DNA of 64,000 nt from Micromonospora sp. WMMD961. GTDB taxonomy: Bacteria > Actinomycetota > Actinomycetes > Mycobacteriales > Micromonosporaceae. The notes below the pieces were generated by a model. That model ran no database searches. It saw nothing but the letters and a program-made list of their open reading frames with translations, and was not told the origin of the DNA. This document shows positions 1-6,419 of this stretch, in pieces. Positions within the stretch are counted from its first letter, which is position 1. The number at the start of each line of letters is the position of its first letter. The position numbers and the translations under genes are program-made. The stretch is taken from positions 3,569,501 through 3,633,500 of the forward strand of contig NZ_JARUBJ010000002.1 of assembly GCF_029626145.1 (NCBI RefSeq), in the 5' to 3' direction.

Positions 1-95
1 GCCGGTGACACCTCTGGCCAGGCGAATTGCGCAACGATGATCAACAAGAGGAACGCGAGCACGACCAGTGCGCTCGTCGCTTGCCGACGCCGCAT
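1..95 (-). CDS. N-terminus of a small membrane or exported protein, cut by the window edge
   Basis: Reading leftwards from an ATG at 95, the frame starts MRRRQATSALVVLAFLLLII and continues with VAQFAWPEVSP to the edge of the window without a stop. Arginines followed by a stretch of about 15 hydrophobic residues give a signal-anchor or signal peptide. A purine-rich AAGGGGG lies about 7 nt before the ATG and sets the start. It is the next gene downstream of the 61-residue membrane protein at 136-321, 40 bp away on the same strand, so the two may share a transcript. The rest of the protein is outside the window and the family cannot be told. Confidence 0.6.
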   Translation of the reverse strand, partial: MRRRQATSALVVLAFLLLIIVAQFAWPEVSP

Positions 96-135
96 CGTGA
101 ACCCCCTTGATCCCCTGCGCATATCCGTGGCTCCC

Positions 136-321
136 TCAGTCCCCTTGCTGCCGCCGGCGGCGCAGCAGGTGCACGAGTACGGCAGTCAAGCCCAGGATGC
201 TGATCGCGGCCGAGGTGGCCACGAACGCGTTTGGATAGCGCTCGCCGACCGTGCTGGCGAGCACAAACCCGATGATGGCGCCCAGCACCACGAGGAGCAT
301 GCCGAGAGTCGGTCGTTTCAC
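136..321 (-). CDS. Small two-TM membrane protein, 61 aa
   Basis: The GTG at 321 is preceded by AGGAG with a 7-nt spacer and gives 61 residues. Two hydrophobic segments are visible, at about residues 8-23 (LVVLGAIIGFVLAST) and 36-53 (ATSAAISILGLTAVLVHLL), joined by a short polar loop, with a tail of four arginines that would stay in the cytoplasm by the positive-inside rule. I do not recognise the family. A longer frame runs further upstream but its extra residues are an arginine-rich, low-information extension without a ribosome binding site. It lies divergently from the ECF sigma gene at 545, about 220 bp away. Confidence 0.55.
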   Translation of the reverse strand: MKRPTLGMLLVVLGAIIGFVLASTVGERYPNAFVATSAAISILGLTAVLVHLLRRRRQQGD

Positions 322-544
322 TGGGCACTCCTCTGTGGCGGCCGGACCTGACCTGACCTTCCTGGTTGTGCTCGAAGTTCTCCTCCGCCAAACCTGCGAG
401 ACGCGGTGATCGTGTCGATGCGTGCGCTGCGGCGTGACCCGGCTTTGTGGCGGCGGACCCCGCCGACGCGGCCCCGGTGATGAGTTTCCCGGCCCGCGCC
501 CGTCACACCTACGAAAGGACATGACGAGACGGAAGGATGACGTG

Positions 545-1522
545 ATGAGTGCGGATGTGAGGGACCTCGCCGAAGTCGACGAGCCGGTGTTCTCGGGGTT
601 GGCGCAGCGGCACCGGCGGGAGCTGCACGTGCACTGCTACCGGATGCTCGGGTCGTTCGAGGACGCCGAGGATGCCGTGCAGGAGACGTTGCTGCGGGCC
701 TGGCGGCGGCGGGAGACCTTCGAGGGGCGCTCGACGTTCCGGGCGTGGCTGTACCGGATCGCCACCAACGCCTGCCTGGACCTGCTCGCCAAGCGTCGCC
801 CGGAACCCGCCACCGGCGGTGAGGTGCGGTGGTTGCAGCCATATCCGGATCGGCTGCTCGACGAGTTGCCGGCGGTCGACGCGGACGAGCCGGAGGCGCT
901 CGCCGTGGCGCGCGAAACGATCGAGCTGGCGTACGTGGTCGCCGTCCAGCACCTCGCGCCGCGCCCACGGGCCGCGCTGATCCTGCGCGACGTGCTCGGC
1001 TGGCCGGCGAAGGACGTCGCGGAGCTGCTCGGCGACTCCGTCAACTCGGTGAACAGCGCGCTGCAACGGGCCCGCGCCGGCATGCGGGAGCACCTGCCCG
1101 CCGAGCGGCAGGACTGGACCGGTGGCGACGGGGACGCCGGGACGCGCGAGTTGGTACGCCGCTTCACCGAGGCCAGCGTGGCCACCGACATCGGCCGACT
1201 CACCACGATGCTGCGCGACGACGTGCGCTGCTCGATGCCACCCACCCCGGGCCTGCACGTCGGCCGGGACGCGGTGGTCAACGACTGGATCCAGGACGGC
1301 TTCGACGGCATGACCGGCCTGCGCGGCGTCCCCACCTCCGTCAACCGGCAGCCCGCCGTCGCGTTCTACCACTGGCGAGAGCAGGAGAACGCGTACCTGC
1401 CGCTGACGCTCGACGTCCTACGCATCACCGGAGGAGCGATCACCGAGATCACCACCTTCCACGACGACCAGTTCCCACGGCTCGACCTGCCGGAGCGGCT
1501 GCCGGCGGACGGCACGAAGTGA
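545..1522 (+). CDS. ECF-type RNA polymerase sigma factor with C-terminal SnoaL-like domain
   Basis: Cytoplasmic transcription initiation factor of the large ECF type. Region 2 is clear at residues 28-60 (HCYRMLGSFEDAEDAVQETL), and region 4 lies at about 137-182 with the helix-turn-helix RDVLGWPAKDVAELLGDSVN. Residues of about 200-315 form a SnoaL/NTF2-like fold (RRFTEASVATDIGRLTTMLR), typical of the actinobacterial group whose extra domain replaces a separate anti-sigma factor. The start chosen, ATG 545, has GGAAGGA 7 nt upstream; an in-frame ATG at 521 has its purine run only 2 nt away. 325 aa, usual for the group. The DUF6069 membrane protein follows after 40 bp and is probably co-transcribed. 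Confidence 0.9.
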   Translation: MSADVRDLAEVDEPVFSGLAQRHRRELHVHCYRMLGSFEDAEDAVQETLLRAWRRRETFEGRSTFRAWLYRIATNACLDLLAKRRPEPATGGEVRWLQPYPDRLLDELPAVDADEPEALAVARETIELAYVVAVQHLAPRPRAALILRDVLGWPAKDVAELLGDSVNSVNSALQRARAGMREHLPAERQDWTGGDGDAGTRELVRRFTEASVATDIGRLTTMLRDDVRCSMPPTPGLHVGRDAVVNDWIQDGFDGMTGLRGVPTSVNRQPAVAFYHWREQENAYLPLTLDVLRITGGAITEITTFHDDQFPRLDLPERLPADGTK

Positions 1523-1562
1523 TCCCGGTGTCCGCCCGTACCCGAACCGATGGAGCACTGAC

Positions 1563-1997
1563 ATGACCAGCACGAACGCCGCCCCGGCGTCCGCTCAGAC
1601 CAATCGCCGACTCCTCGGGCTCGCCGGCATCGGCCTCGTCGCCGCCGTCGTCGCGGTGGTGGCCACCACCCTCGCCGCCGCGCTCGCCCAGGGCGTCGGC
1701 GTCGACTTCGAGATCCCCGACGGCGGTGAGACGATCCCGCTGGCCGGGTTCGCCGTGGTGACCGGGTTCTTCTCGATCGTCGGCGTCGTCATCGCCGTCG
1801 CCCTGCTGCGGTGGAGCGCCCGCCCCGCCGAACGGTTCCGCTGGACGGCGGTGTCGTTGACGGCGATCTCGCTGGTCCCGCCACTGCTGGCCGGGGCGAA
1901 CACCGCCACCACCGTGACCCTCGTCGGGCTGCACCTCGTACCGGCGGCGGTGATGATCCCCACCCTGACGCGGAGCCTGCGCGCCCGGGCCGGTTGA
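1563..1997 (+). CDS. DUF6069 family membrane protein
   Basis: A 144-aa protein with four predicted membrane segments, at about residues 18-42, 60-82, 95-110 and 117-134, with short loops; the first loop carries an acidic patch (GVDFEIPDGGE). This is the pattern of the DUF6069 family, a small actinobacterial membrane family with no known reaction. GGAG at 1552-1555 sits 7 nt before the ATG. The gene lies 40 bp after the ECF sigma factor on the same strand, an arrangement I associate with these sigma factors, so it may be the sensor or a target of that sigma factor. The functional link is inference. Confidence 0.7.
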   Translation: MTSTNAAPASAQTNRRLLGLAGIGLVAAVVAVVATTLAAALAQGVGVDFEIPDGGETIPLAGFAVVTGFFSIVGVVIAVALLRWSARPAERFRWTAVSLTAISLVPPLLAGANTATTVTLVGLHLVPAAVMIPTLTRSLRARAG

Positions 1998-2063
1998 CGA
2001 TCCCGCGCCGGACCTGAGCGACCGGGTCGCCCGGGGGTCGCCGGGGTGTTCACGCCTACTCGG

Positions 2064-2069
2064 TAGGCT
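2064..2069 (+). promoter_or_regulatory. TAGGCT -10 element of a likely leaderless mRNA
   Basis: TAGGCT lies 8 nt before the ATG of the DUF6518-type gene and no ribosome binding site intervenes. A TANNNT hexamer at this distance places transcription start at or next to the start codon, the usual leaderless arrangement in actinobacteria. Confidence 0.5.
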
Positions 2070-2077
2070 CTGCCGGC

Positions 2078-2701
2078 ATGCGACCTGGTGATCGGACGGT
2101 GGCCCTCGCCTCCGTGGTGGGCGGTTTCCTGCTCGGCGTCCTCGACTTCTGTTGGATCAAGTGGCTGCCGTTCCCCGTCGCCGAACTCGGCAACTCGACC
2201 GCGACCTGGGCTGTCGCCGCCTTCCTCTTCGGATACTGGGTGCGGTCCGGGTGGCTACGCGCCGCGCTCGGCGCCACCGTCCTGCTCGTCGTCGCGGTGC
2301 CCAGCTACTACCTCGCGGCCGCACTCCTGCAAGGCGACGACCTCGCGGTGCTCTGGTCGCCGTCGTCGCTGGTCTGGATGTTCTTCGGGGTGCTCGCCGG
2401 GGTGGTGTTCGGCACCGCGGGGACGTGGGCGCGGGGCACGGGCTGGCGGCAGGTCGTCGGGGCGGCGCTGCCGGCAGCGGTGTTCTTCGAGGAGGCCGCC
2501 CGGTTCGCCGGCAAGGCGACCGACCCCGGCTACTCCTCAGGGGCCTGGTGGAACGTCGCCATCGACCTGGCGCTGGGCCTGCTGATCGTCGTGCTGACCG
2601 GCGGATCACATCGTCGGCGGGCACTCGTCGTCGCGGTAGCCGTGCCACTGGCCGCCGCGATCCTGGTGAGTTTCGCGCTGGTAGGTGGGGCCCTCTCCTA
2701 A
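2078..2701 (+). CDS. DUF6518-like integral membrane protein
   Basis: A 207-aa protein with about six hydrophobic segments spread over its length. Conserved-looking polar spots are WIKW (residues 27-30), FGYW (49-52), PSYYLA (73-78) and the FFEEAAR motif (about 137-143) in the middle of the second half. Length and motif spacing agree with DUF6518, an uncharacterised actinobacterial membrane family; I make this call from memory of the family and it could be a neighbour family. No Shine-Dalgarno is visible, and the TAGGCT element 8 nt upstream suggests leaderless translation. A 7-bp tandem repeat starts 5 nt after the stop codon. Confidence 0.6.
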   Translation: MRPGDRTVALASVVGGFLLGVLDFCWIKWLPFPVAELGNSTATWAVAAFLFGYWVRSGWLRAALGATVLLVVAVPSYYLAAALLQGDDLAVLWSPSSLVWMFFGVLAGVVFGTAGTWARGTGWRQVVGAALPAAVFFEEAARFAGKATDPGYSSGAWWNVAIDLALGLLIVVLTGGSHRRRALVVAVAVPLAAAILVSFALVGGALS

Positions 2702-2706
2702 CACCC

Positions 2707-2838
2707 GTGCGCCGTGCGCTGTGCGCCGTGCGCTGTGCGCCGTGCGCTGTGCGCCGTGCGCCGTGCGCTGTGCGCCGTGCGCCGTGCGCCGTGCGCCGTG
2801 CGCCGTGCGCCGTGCGCCGTGCGCCGTGCGCCGTGCGC
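2707..2838 (+). repeat. Heptanucleotide minisatellite, 18 full copies of GTGCGCC/GTGCGCT plus a partial copy
   Basis: Directly after the stop codon of the DUF6518-like gene, GTGCGCC repeats without interruption for 18 full units and a 6-base partial one. Units 2, 4, 6 and 9 carry T at the last base; all others are GTGCGCC, so the first part alternates C/T and the last nine units are identical. It is intergenic: the stop of the upstream gene precedes it and no credible frame uses it. Such arrays change copy number by slippage, so this is a potential variable-number locus. Confidence 0.97.
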
Positions 2839-2959
2839 GTGGCGACGAGCAGGCGACGAGTAGCCGCCGCGGGCTGCCGTTGAGCCCGAACCTGCCACTG
2901 CCGACGGTCCGGCCACTGGGCCGGACTGAGTCCGACGACAGAACTGACATGATCATGCG

Positions 2960-3115
2960 GTGTCCGTCGCCGAGCCAACCGAAGGCGGGTCACCGCCACA
3001 ACCGCCCACACCGTCGGCGCGCAGCGACCTGGCCACGCTCCTCGTACTGCTGCTCATCTCGGCCGTACTACTGGCCTTGCTCGTCTGCTGCGGCGCCGCC
3101 TGGCTCTACAACTGA
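2960..3115 (+). CDS. Possible 51-aa single-TM protein
   Basis: A GTG frame encodes VSVAEPTEGGSPPQPPTPSA, then RSDLATLL and a hydrophobic stretch (about residues 24-49, rich in Leu with a CC pair) ending in AAWLYN. A proline/serine-rich N-terminus followed by one membrane helix is the form of many small actinobacterial tail-anchored proteins, and G/C is favoured at third positions throughout. There is no clear ribosome binding site, so the call depends on amino acid pattern alone. It stands between the minisatellite and the next small membrane protein gene. Confidence 0.45.
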   Translation: MSVAEPTEGGSPPQPPTPSARSDLATLLVLLLISAVLLALLVCCGAAWLYN

Positions 3116-3216
3116 TCCCGGCTCGGCCTGGCGGTCGCCAGTGCCCCGCGCGTTGCCGCTTTTGTGGTTCTCAGCCGGCTGCCCGACGCGCACCTGCTGC
3201 GCGGGCGTCCGTCGGA

Positions 3217-3222
3217 TAGCCT
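3217..3222 (+). promoter_or_regulatory. TAGCCT -10 element of a likely leaderless mRNA
   Basis: TAGCCT ends 7 nt before the ATG at 3230 and no purine-rich ribosome binding site separates them, again the leaderless arrangement. The longer in-frame start at 3164 would place this hexamer inside the coding region. Confidence 0.45.
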
Positions 3223-3229
3223 GTCGCCC

Positions 3230-3562
3230 ATGGAGTCCGTGGACGTGGTTCTGGCCGTCGCGTGCCTCGCGGCCAGCCTGGCCATGGCCGCCGTGCTGCT
3301 TCACCGGAGCCGTGGCGGCACGCAGGTACCCCGGATCTTCGGCCGGCCGCAGCCCCTCCCGCGCCTGCGGGCCGCGATGCACCTCTGCCTGGGCCTCGGG
3401 CTGGGCGGTGGCTGGCTCGTGAAGGACCTCTTCCCACCCCACTCCACAGGCGACACGGTGCTGTTCAACGCGGTGCGGTTCCTGCTGGTGGCTGCCGTCG
3501 TCACCGCCTTGTTGAGCGCACTCCGGCACCCGCGGTCCGTCCCCGACGAGGCCGCCCGCTAG
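3230..3562 (+). CDS. Small membrane protein, 110 aa, unknown family
   Basis: Three hydrophobic segments are seen at about residues 3-23 (VDVVLAVACLAASLAMAAVL), 45-60 and 78-97 (FNAVRFLLVAAVVTALLSAL), separated by a basic loop (HRSRGGTQVPRIFGRPQ). The start at 3230 was chosen over the upstream 3164 because the N-terminal extension is non-hydrophobic and a -10 hexamer lies just upstream. No family recognised. The gene converges on the reductase-like gene at 3720-4364, with a long palindrome between the two. Confidence 0.55.
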   Translation: MESVDVVLAVACLAASLAMAAVLLHRSRGGTQVPRIFGRPQPLPRLRAAMHLCLGLGLGGGWLVKDLFPPHSTGDTVLFNAVRFLLVAAVVTALLSALRHPRSVPDEAAR

Positions 3563-3611
3563 GTGTAGTGACCAGCCGGGTTGTTGACGGTGCGGCTGAT
3601 CGGCGGCATGG

Positions 3612-3687
3612 AGATCCGCGCAACTTCCCGGTTGTTGCTGCCTCCGACATGCGGGAGACACCAACAACCCTGATGTTGCGCGGATCT
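3612..3687. repeat. 76-bp nearly perfect palindrome between convergent genes
   Basis: The outer arms AGATCCGCGCAAC (3612-3624) and GTTGCGCGGATCT (3675-3687) are exact inverse complements. Inside them GTTGTTG (3631-3637) pairs with CAACAAC (3662-3668), and CTCC (3642-3645) pairs with GGAG (3654-3657) around an A/T centre. The whole unit folds into one long hairpin with a few small bulges. Its lower outer AT/GC balance and its place between two gene ends fit a REP or MITE-like repeat that may also stop transcription from both sides. Confidence 0.9.
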
Positions 3688-3719
3688 TGGCGATGGGGCG
3701 ATGGGGCGGCGGCGCGAGG

Positions 3720-4364
3720 TCAGTTGTCGTGCCGGGCACCGCGATCGGGTGCCGCCATGTCGCCAGTGGCGGGCGTGCCGTCGGCCAGCCCGTAGCGCAG
3801 ATAGACAGTGCCCTTCGCGCTGGCCACCGGCGGTTCGAGAAGCGTGAGGTTGGTGGGCACCTCGCCACCGTCGAACACCTTCTTGCCGACGCCGAGCACG
3901 ATCGGGTGCACCCACAGGTCCAGACGGTCGAAGAGCTTCTCCCGCAGAAGGGTCTGCACCAGGTTCAGGCTGCCGACGACCTTCACGTGCTCATGCCGGT
4001 CCCGGATCTCGCGCACCGCGCCGGCCAGGTCCGGGCCGAGCTGCGTGGACCCGGCCCACGAGAGGTCGGGCGTGCCCCGGGACGCCACGTACTTCGGGAC
4101 GCTGTTGAAGAGCGTGGCGATGTCGTCGTCCTGGCCGCCCTCCTGGTGCGGCCAGTAGGCGGCGAAGATGTCGTACGTCCGCCGGCCGAGCAGGAGAGCG
4201 TCGGTGCCCTCGTACGCGGCCGCGACCTGCGCTCCGGCTACCTCGTCCAGCAGCGGCGCCTGCCAGCCGCCGAACGGGAACCCCGCCGGATCCTCCTCGG
4301 GACCGCCGGGCGCCTGCGCGACGAGGTCGAGGGTCGCGAACAGTTCGATGTGGACGAGGCCCAT
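3720..4364 (-). CDS. Dihydrofolate reductase family protein (RibD C-terminal fold)
   Basis: A 214-aa cytoplasmic protein starting MGLVHIELFATLDL, the first strand of the DHFR/RibD-C fold. Other family marks are GTDALLLGRRTYDIFAAYWP (about 53-72), the motif KYVASRG and the cofactor-side KVVGSLNLVQTLL with the later LDLWVHPIVLGVGKKVF. These define the YyaP/RibD_C group, putative NADPH-dependent reductases whose substrates are mostly unknown; a true folate role should not be assumed. GGAGGAGTAGGGC before the ATG gives a good ribosome binding site. It ends against the 76-bp palindrome. Confidence 0.88.
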   Translation of the reverse strand: MGLVHIELFATLDLVAQAPGGPEEDPAGFPFGGWQAPLLDEVAGAQVAAAYEGTDALLLGRRTYDIFAAYWPHQEGGQDDDIATLFNSVPKYVASRGTPDLSWAGSTQLGPDLAGAVREIRDRHEHVKVVGSLNLVQTLLREKLFDRLDLWVHPIVLGVGKKVFDGGEVPTNLTLLEPPVASAKGTVYLRYGLADGTPATGDMAAPDRGARHDN

Positions 4365-4464
4365 GCCCTACTCCTCCCGAGATGGTTGTCTCGACCCAGA
4401 GACTAGACCGGTGCGGGAGCGTGGGCCCGTCATCGACTCGTCCGGACGGTGGCGCGTCCGCCGA

Positions 4465-4995
4465 TCAGTCGGCGCAGGACGTGAACCGGCTCGACCAGTC
4501 TTCGTCGGGCCGCCCGTCGAGGGCGAACAGTTCGAAGCCGTTGCCGTCGTGGTTGACGAGCAGCGCGTCGCCGAACTCGTACGGGTCCGGGGCCTCCTTC
4601 TCGTGCCGATCCGCGGACGCGCGTTTCCCGAAGTCCAGTCGCACCCACCAGCGCGGGTCGACGTTCTGGTCGCCGTCGTTCTCGTATTCGCTGAGCAGCC
4701 ACCTGCCGTCGGTGGACGTGGGCTTGCGGCCGTCGAAGTAGGTACGCCAGATGAACTGGTCGGTCCACGTGTGGCTGAGGTCGCGAAGGAGGTGCGAAAG
4801 ATAGGTGTCAGACATCGGTTCGACCCGCGACGACCCGTCCTGGCGCAGGTCGATGCGGTCGCCGGAGGAGCCGCACCAGGCTCTCGTCAGGTCGGCGTTC
4901 GTGGGGATCGGCGGGGGAGTGGCTGGTGTGCAGCCGACCGCGAGAGTCGCCAGCAGGGTCAGCGTGGTCGTCACGGCACCGGTCTTGATCCACAC
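4465..4995 (-). CDS. Putative lipoprotein, 176 aa
   Basis: From a GTG at 4995 the protein begins VWIKTGAVTTTLTLLATLA, then VGC: a short signal peptide with lipobox LAVGC and acylated Cys near residue 22. The mature part starts TPATPPPIPTNADLTRAWCG and holds several aromatic residues (TWTDQFIWRTYFDG, PRWWVRLDFG) and two more cysteines, one close to the C-terminus (FTSCAD). The function is unknown. The ankyrin/HEAT gene at 5001-6329 ends 5 bp upstream on the same strand, so the two genes form a transcription unit. The longer frame upstream of 4995 overlaps that gene and lacks a signal peptide start. Confidence 0.65.
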   Translation of the reverse strand: MWIKTGAVTTTLTLLATLAVGCTPATPPPIPTNADLTRAWCGSSGDRIDLRQDGSSRVEPMSDTYLSHLLRDLSHTWTDQFIWRTYFDGRKPTSTDGRWLLSEYENDGDQNVDPRWWVRLDFGKRASADRHEKEAPDPYEFGDALLVNHDGNGFELFALDGRPDEDWSSRFTSCAD

Positions 4996-5000
4996 GCCGC

Positions 5001-6329
5001 CTACTCTAGAAACTCCTCTCCAAAGGCCCGATACTCCAGAACCTTCTCCACGTCGTAGACCTGCCATCGGCGTACGTCTGTGGGAGTCAATTCGGAACCC
5101 ACCTGGCGGAGTACGTCGAGGCCGCGCTGGTCCTCGCGGAGAGCTAGGCCAGCAGCGGCGTTCAGCCTCGCCGACCGGTGGTCGTCGGTCAGGTGCGCGG
5201 TCAGCACCTCGCGAACCGCGGGGGTGTCGATGCCGGACTCGGCCATGGTGAGCAGGGCGCCGGCGCGGACGTCGGCGTCGACGTCCGAGGCGAGGTGGAT
5301 CAGCGTCGCCAGGACGTCCGGCGGCGTGTCAAATGGGATGAAGGGCAGGTCAGGGCGGTGACCTGCCTGTGGAGGTTCGCCGATGGCTTTGACGAGTTCG
5401 CCGGCGACGCGTGCGCGGATCCCGGGGGTGGGGTGACCAGCAAGGTGCAGGATGTCCGTCAGGTCACCGCGGTCGGTGTACTCGGCGAATGCGCCAATCA
5501 CGCTGTCCAGGGCGACCACGTCGTCCTCGGCGCGTAAGCGTGGCCTGAGCACCTCCAGCGCCTGCGCCGTCGAGGGTTGCTCCTGGCAGCCCAGCACATG
5601 CAACAGTTCGGTCGCGAATCGCCTCGTGTCCACCGACGGGTGCGCCACGAGGCTGGCGGCCCATCGGAAAACCTCCTCGGCGTCGCCGCGCCTCCACAGG
5701 GCGACCTGGGCCTGGCCCCAGTCGCAGGACTCCGGGTCCGCATGGAACAGGGCACGTGCCAACAACTCGTCAGGCGAGGCAGACATGCCGAGCTGTTCTT
5801 CGAGATCGGTGACGATCGCCCGATGTGCGATCTGCGTCTCGGCCTGACGCCCGTCGGCGAGGGTCAACCGGATCCCGGTGGCCTGCCGTCGTCCCTGGTC
5901 CCTGATCGGGATCTGCACGCGTTCGACGACGGCCGGCTCGTCCTGACGTGCGCCGAGCCTCCGTCGCAGTTCGACCTCCGGGTCGAGGCTCAGCCACGCG
6001 CGCGCCACTTCCAACGCAGCGAGCTTCCTGTGCTGGGGCACCTGCTTCCGCCACGACGAACCGCTGTCCAGCAGCTCGCGCAGAACTTCGTACGCGCCGA
6101 AGTCGGCCGCCCAGGACACCGGATCGACGCCGTCTTCCCACGGGCGGGCCGGATCAACTCCGGCGTCGAGCAGATCGGAGACGACATCGGCGTCACCGAC
6201 GATCGCCGCCGCGCGCAGCAGCCTGCTGCCCTCGTCGCCCGCGAGCGCGTCCTTCGACGTCGTTCGCAACAGCTTCTCGACCGTTGGCGCGTCGCCGGCG
6301 TGCACCGCGGCAAGTAGCTGAGCGTCCAC
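5001..6329 (-). CDS. Ankyrin-repeat and HEAT-repeat protein, 442 aa
   Basis: Residues 1-100 contain two to three ankyrin-type repeats (DAQLLAAVHAGDAPTVEKLL, then GSRLLRAAAIVGDADVVSDL, LLDAGVDPARPW). Residues of about 160-440 are helical pairs of HEAT type (GIRARVAGELVKAIGE, DADVRAGALLTMAESGIDTP, HRSARLNAAAGLALREDQRG). Both are protein-binding scaffolds, so it is probably a cytoplasmic adaptor with no enzymatic reaction. I chose GTG 6329 because the preceding residues are arginine-rich with no similarity to repeats; no strong ribosome binding site supports it. It is 5 bp upstream of the lipoprotein gene. Confidence 0.7.
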   Translation of the reverse strand: MDAQLLAAVHAGDAPTVEKLLRTTSKDALAGDEGSRLLRAAAIVGDADVVSDLLDAGVDPARPWEDGVDPVSWAADFGAYEVLRELLDSGSSWRKQVPQHRKLAALEVARAWLSLDPEVELRRRLGARQDEPAVVERVQIPIRDQGRRQATGIRLTLADGRQAETQIAHRAIVTDLEEQLGMSASPDELLARALFHADPESCDWGQAQVALWRRGDAEEVFRWAASLVAHPSVDTRRFATELLHVLGCQEQPSTAQALEVLRPRLRAEDDVVALDSVIGAFAEYTDRGDLTDILHLAGHPTPGIRARVAGELVKAIGEPPQAGHRPDLPFIPFDTPPDVLATLIHLASDVDADVRAGALLTMAESGIDTPAVREVLTAHLTDDHRSARLNAAAGLALREDQRGLDVLRQVGSELTPTDVRRWQVYDVEKVLEYRAFGEEFLE

Positions 6330-6372
6330 CCAGCCATTCTGCCCGAACGGACGTCGGCGACCACAGCAGGCG

Positions 6373-6404
6373 GACGGCCCCCGCACCGGAGTGCGGGGGC
6401 CGTC
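6373..6404 (-). terminator. Rho-independent-type hairpin after the CBM6-DUF1996 gene
   Basis: GACGGCCCCCGCAC (6373-6386) and its exact inverse complement (6391-6404) form a 14-bp stem with a CGGA loop. It lies 16 bp beyond the stop of the minus-strand gene at 6420-7928. There is no U-run, which is common in actinobacteria. Confidence 0.9.
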
Positions 6405-6419
6405 TCTGTCAGGCGTCGG

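Noticed and set aside
2707..2838. CRISPR array or coding repeat
   Set aside because: The period is 7 bp with no spacers, no cas genes are present, and the frames reading through it (ARRTAHG type) have no start signal.
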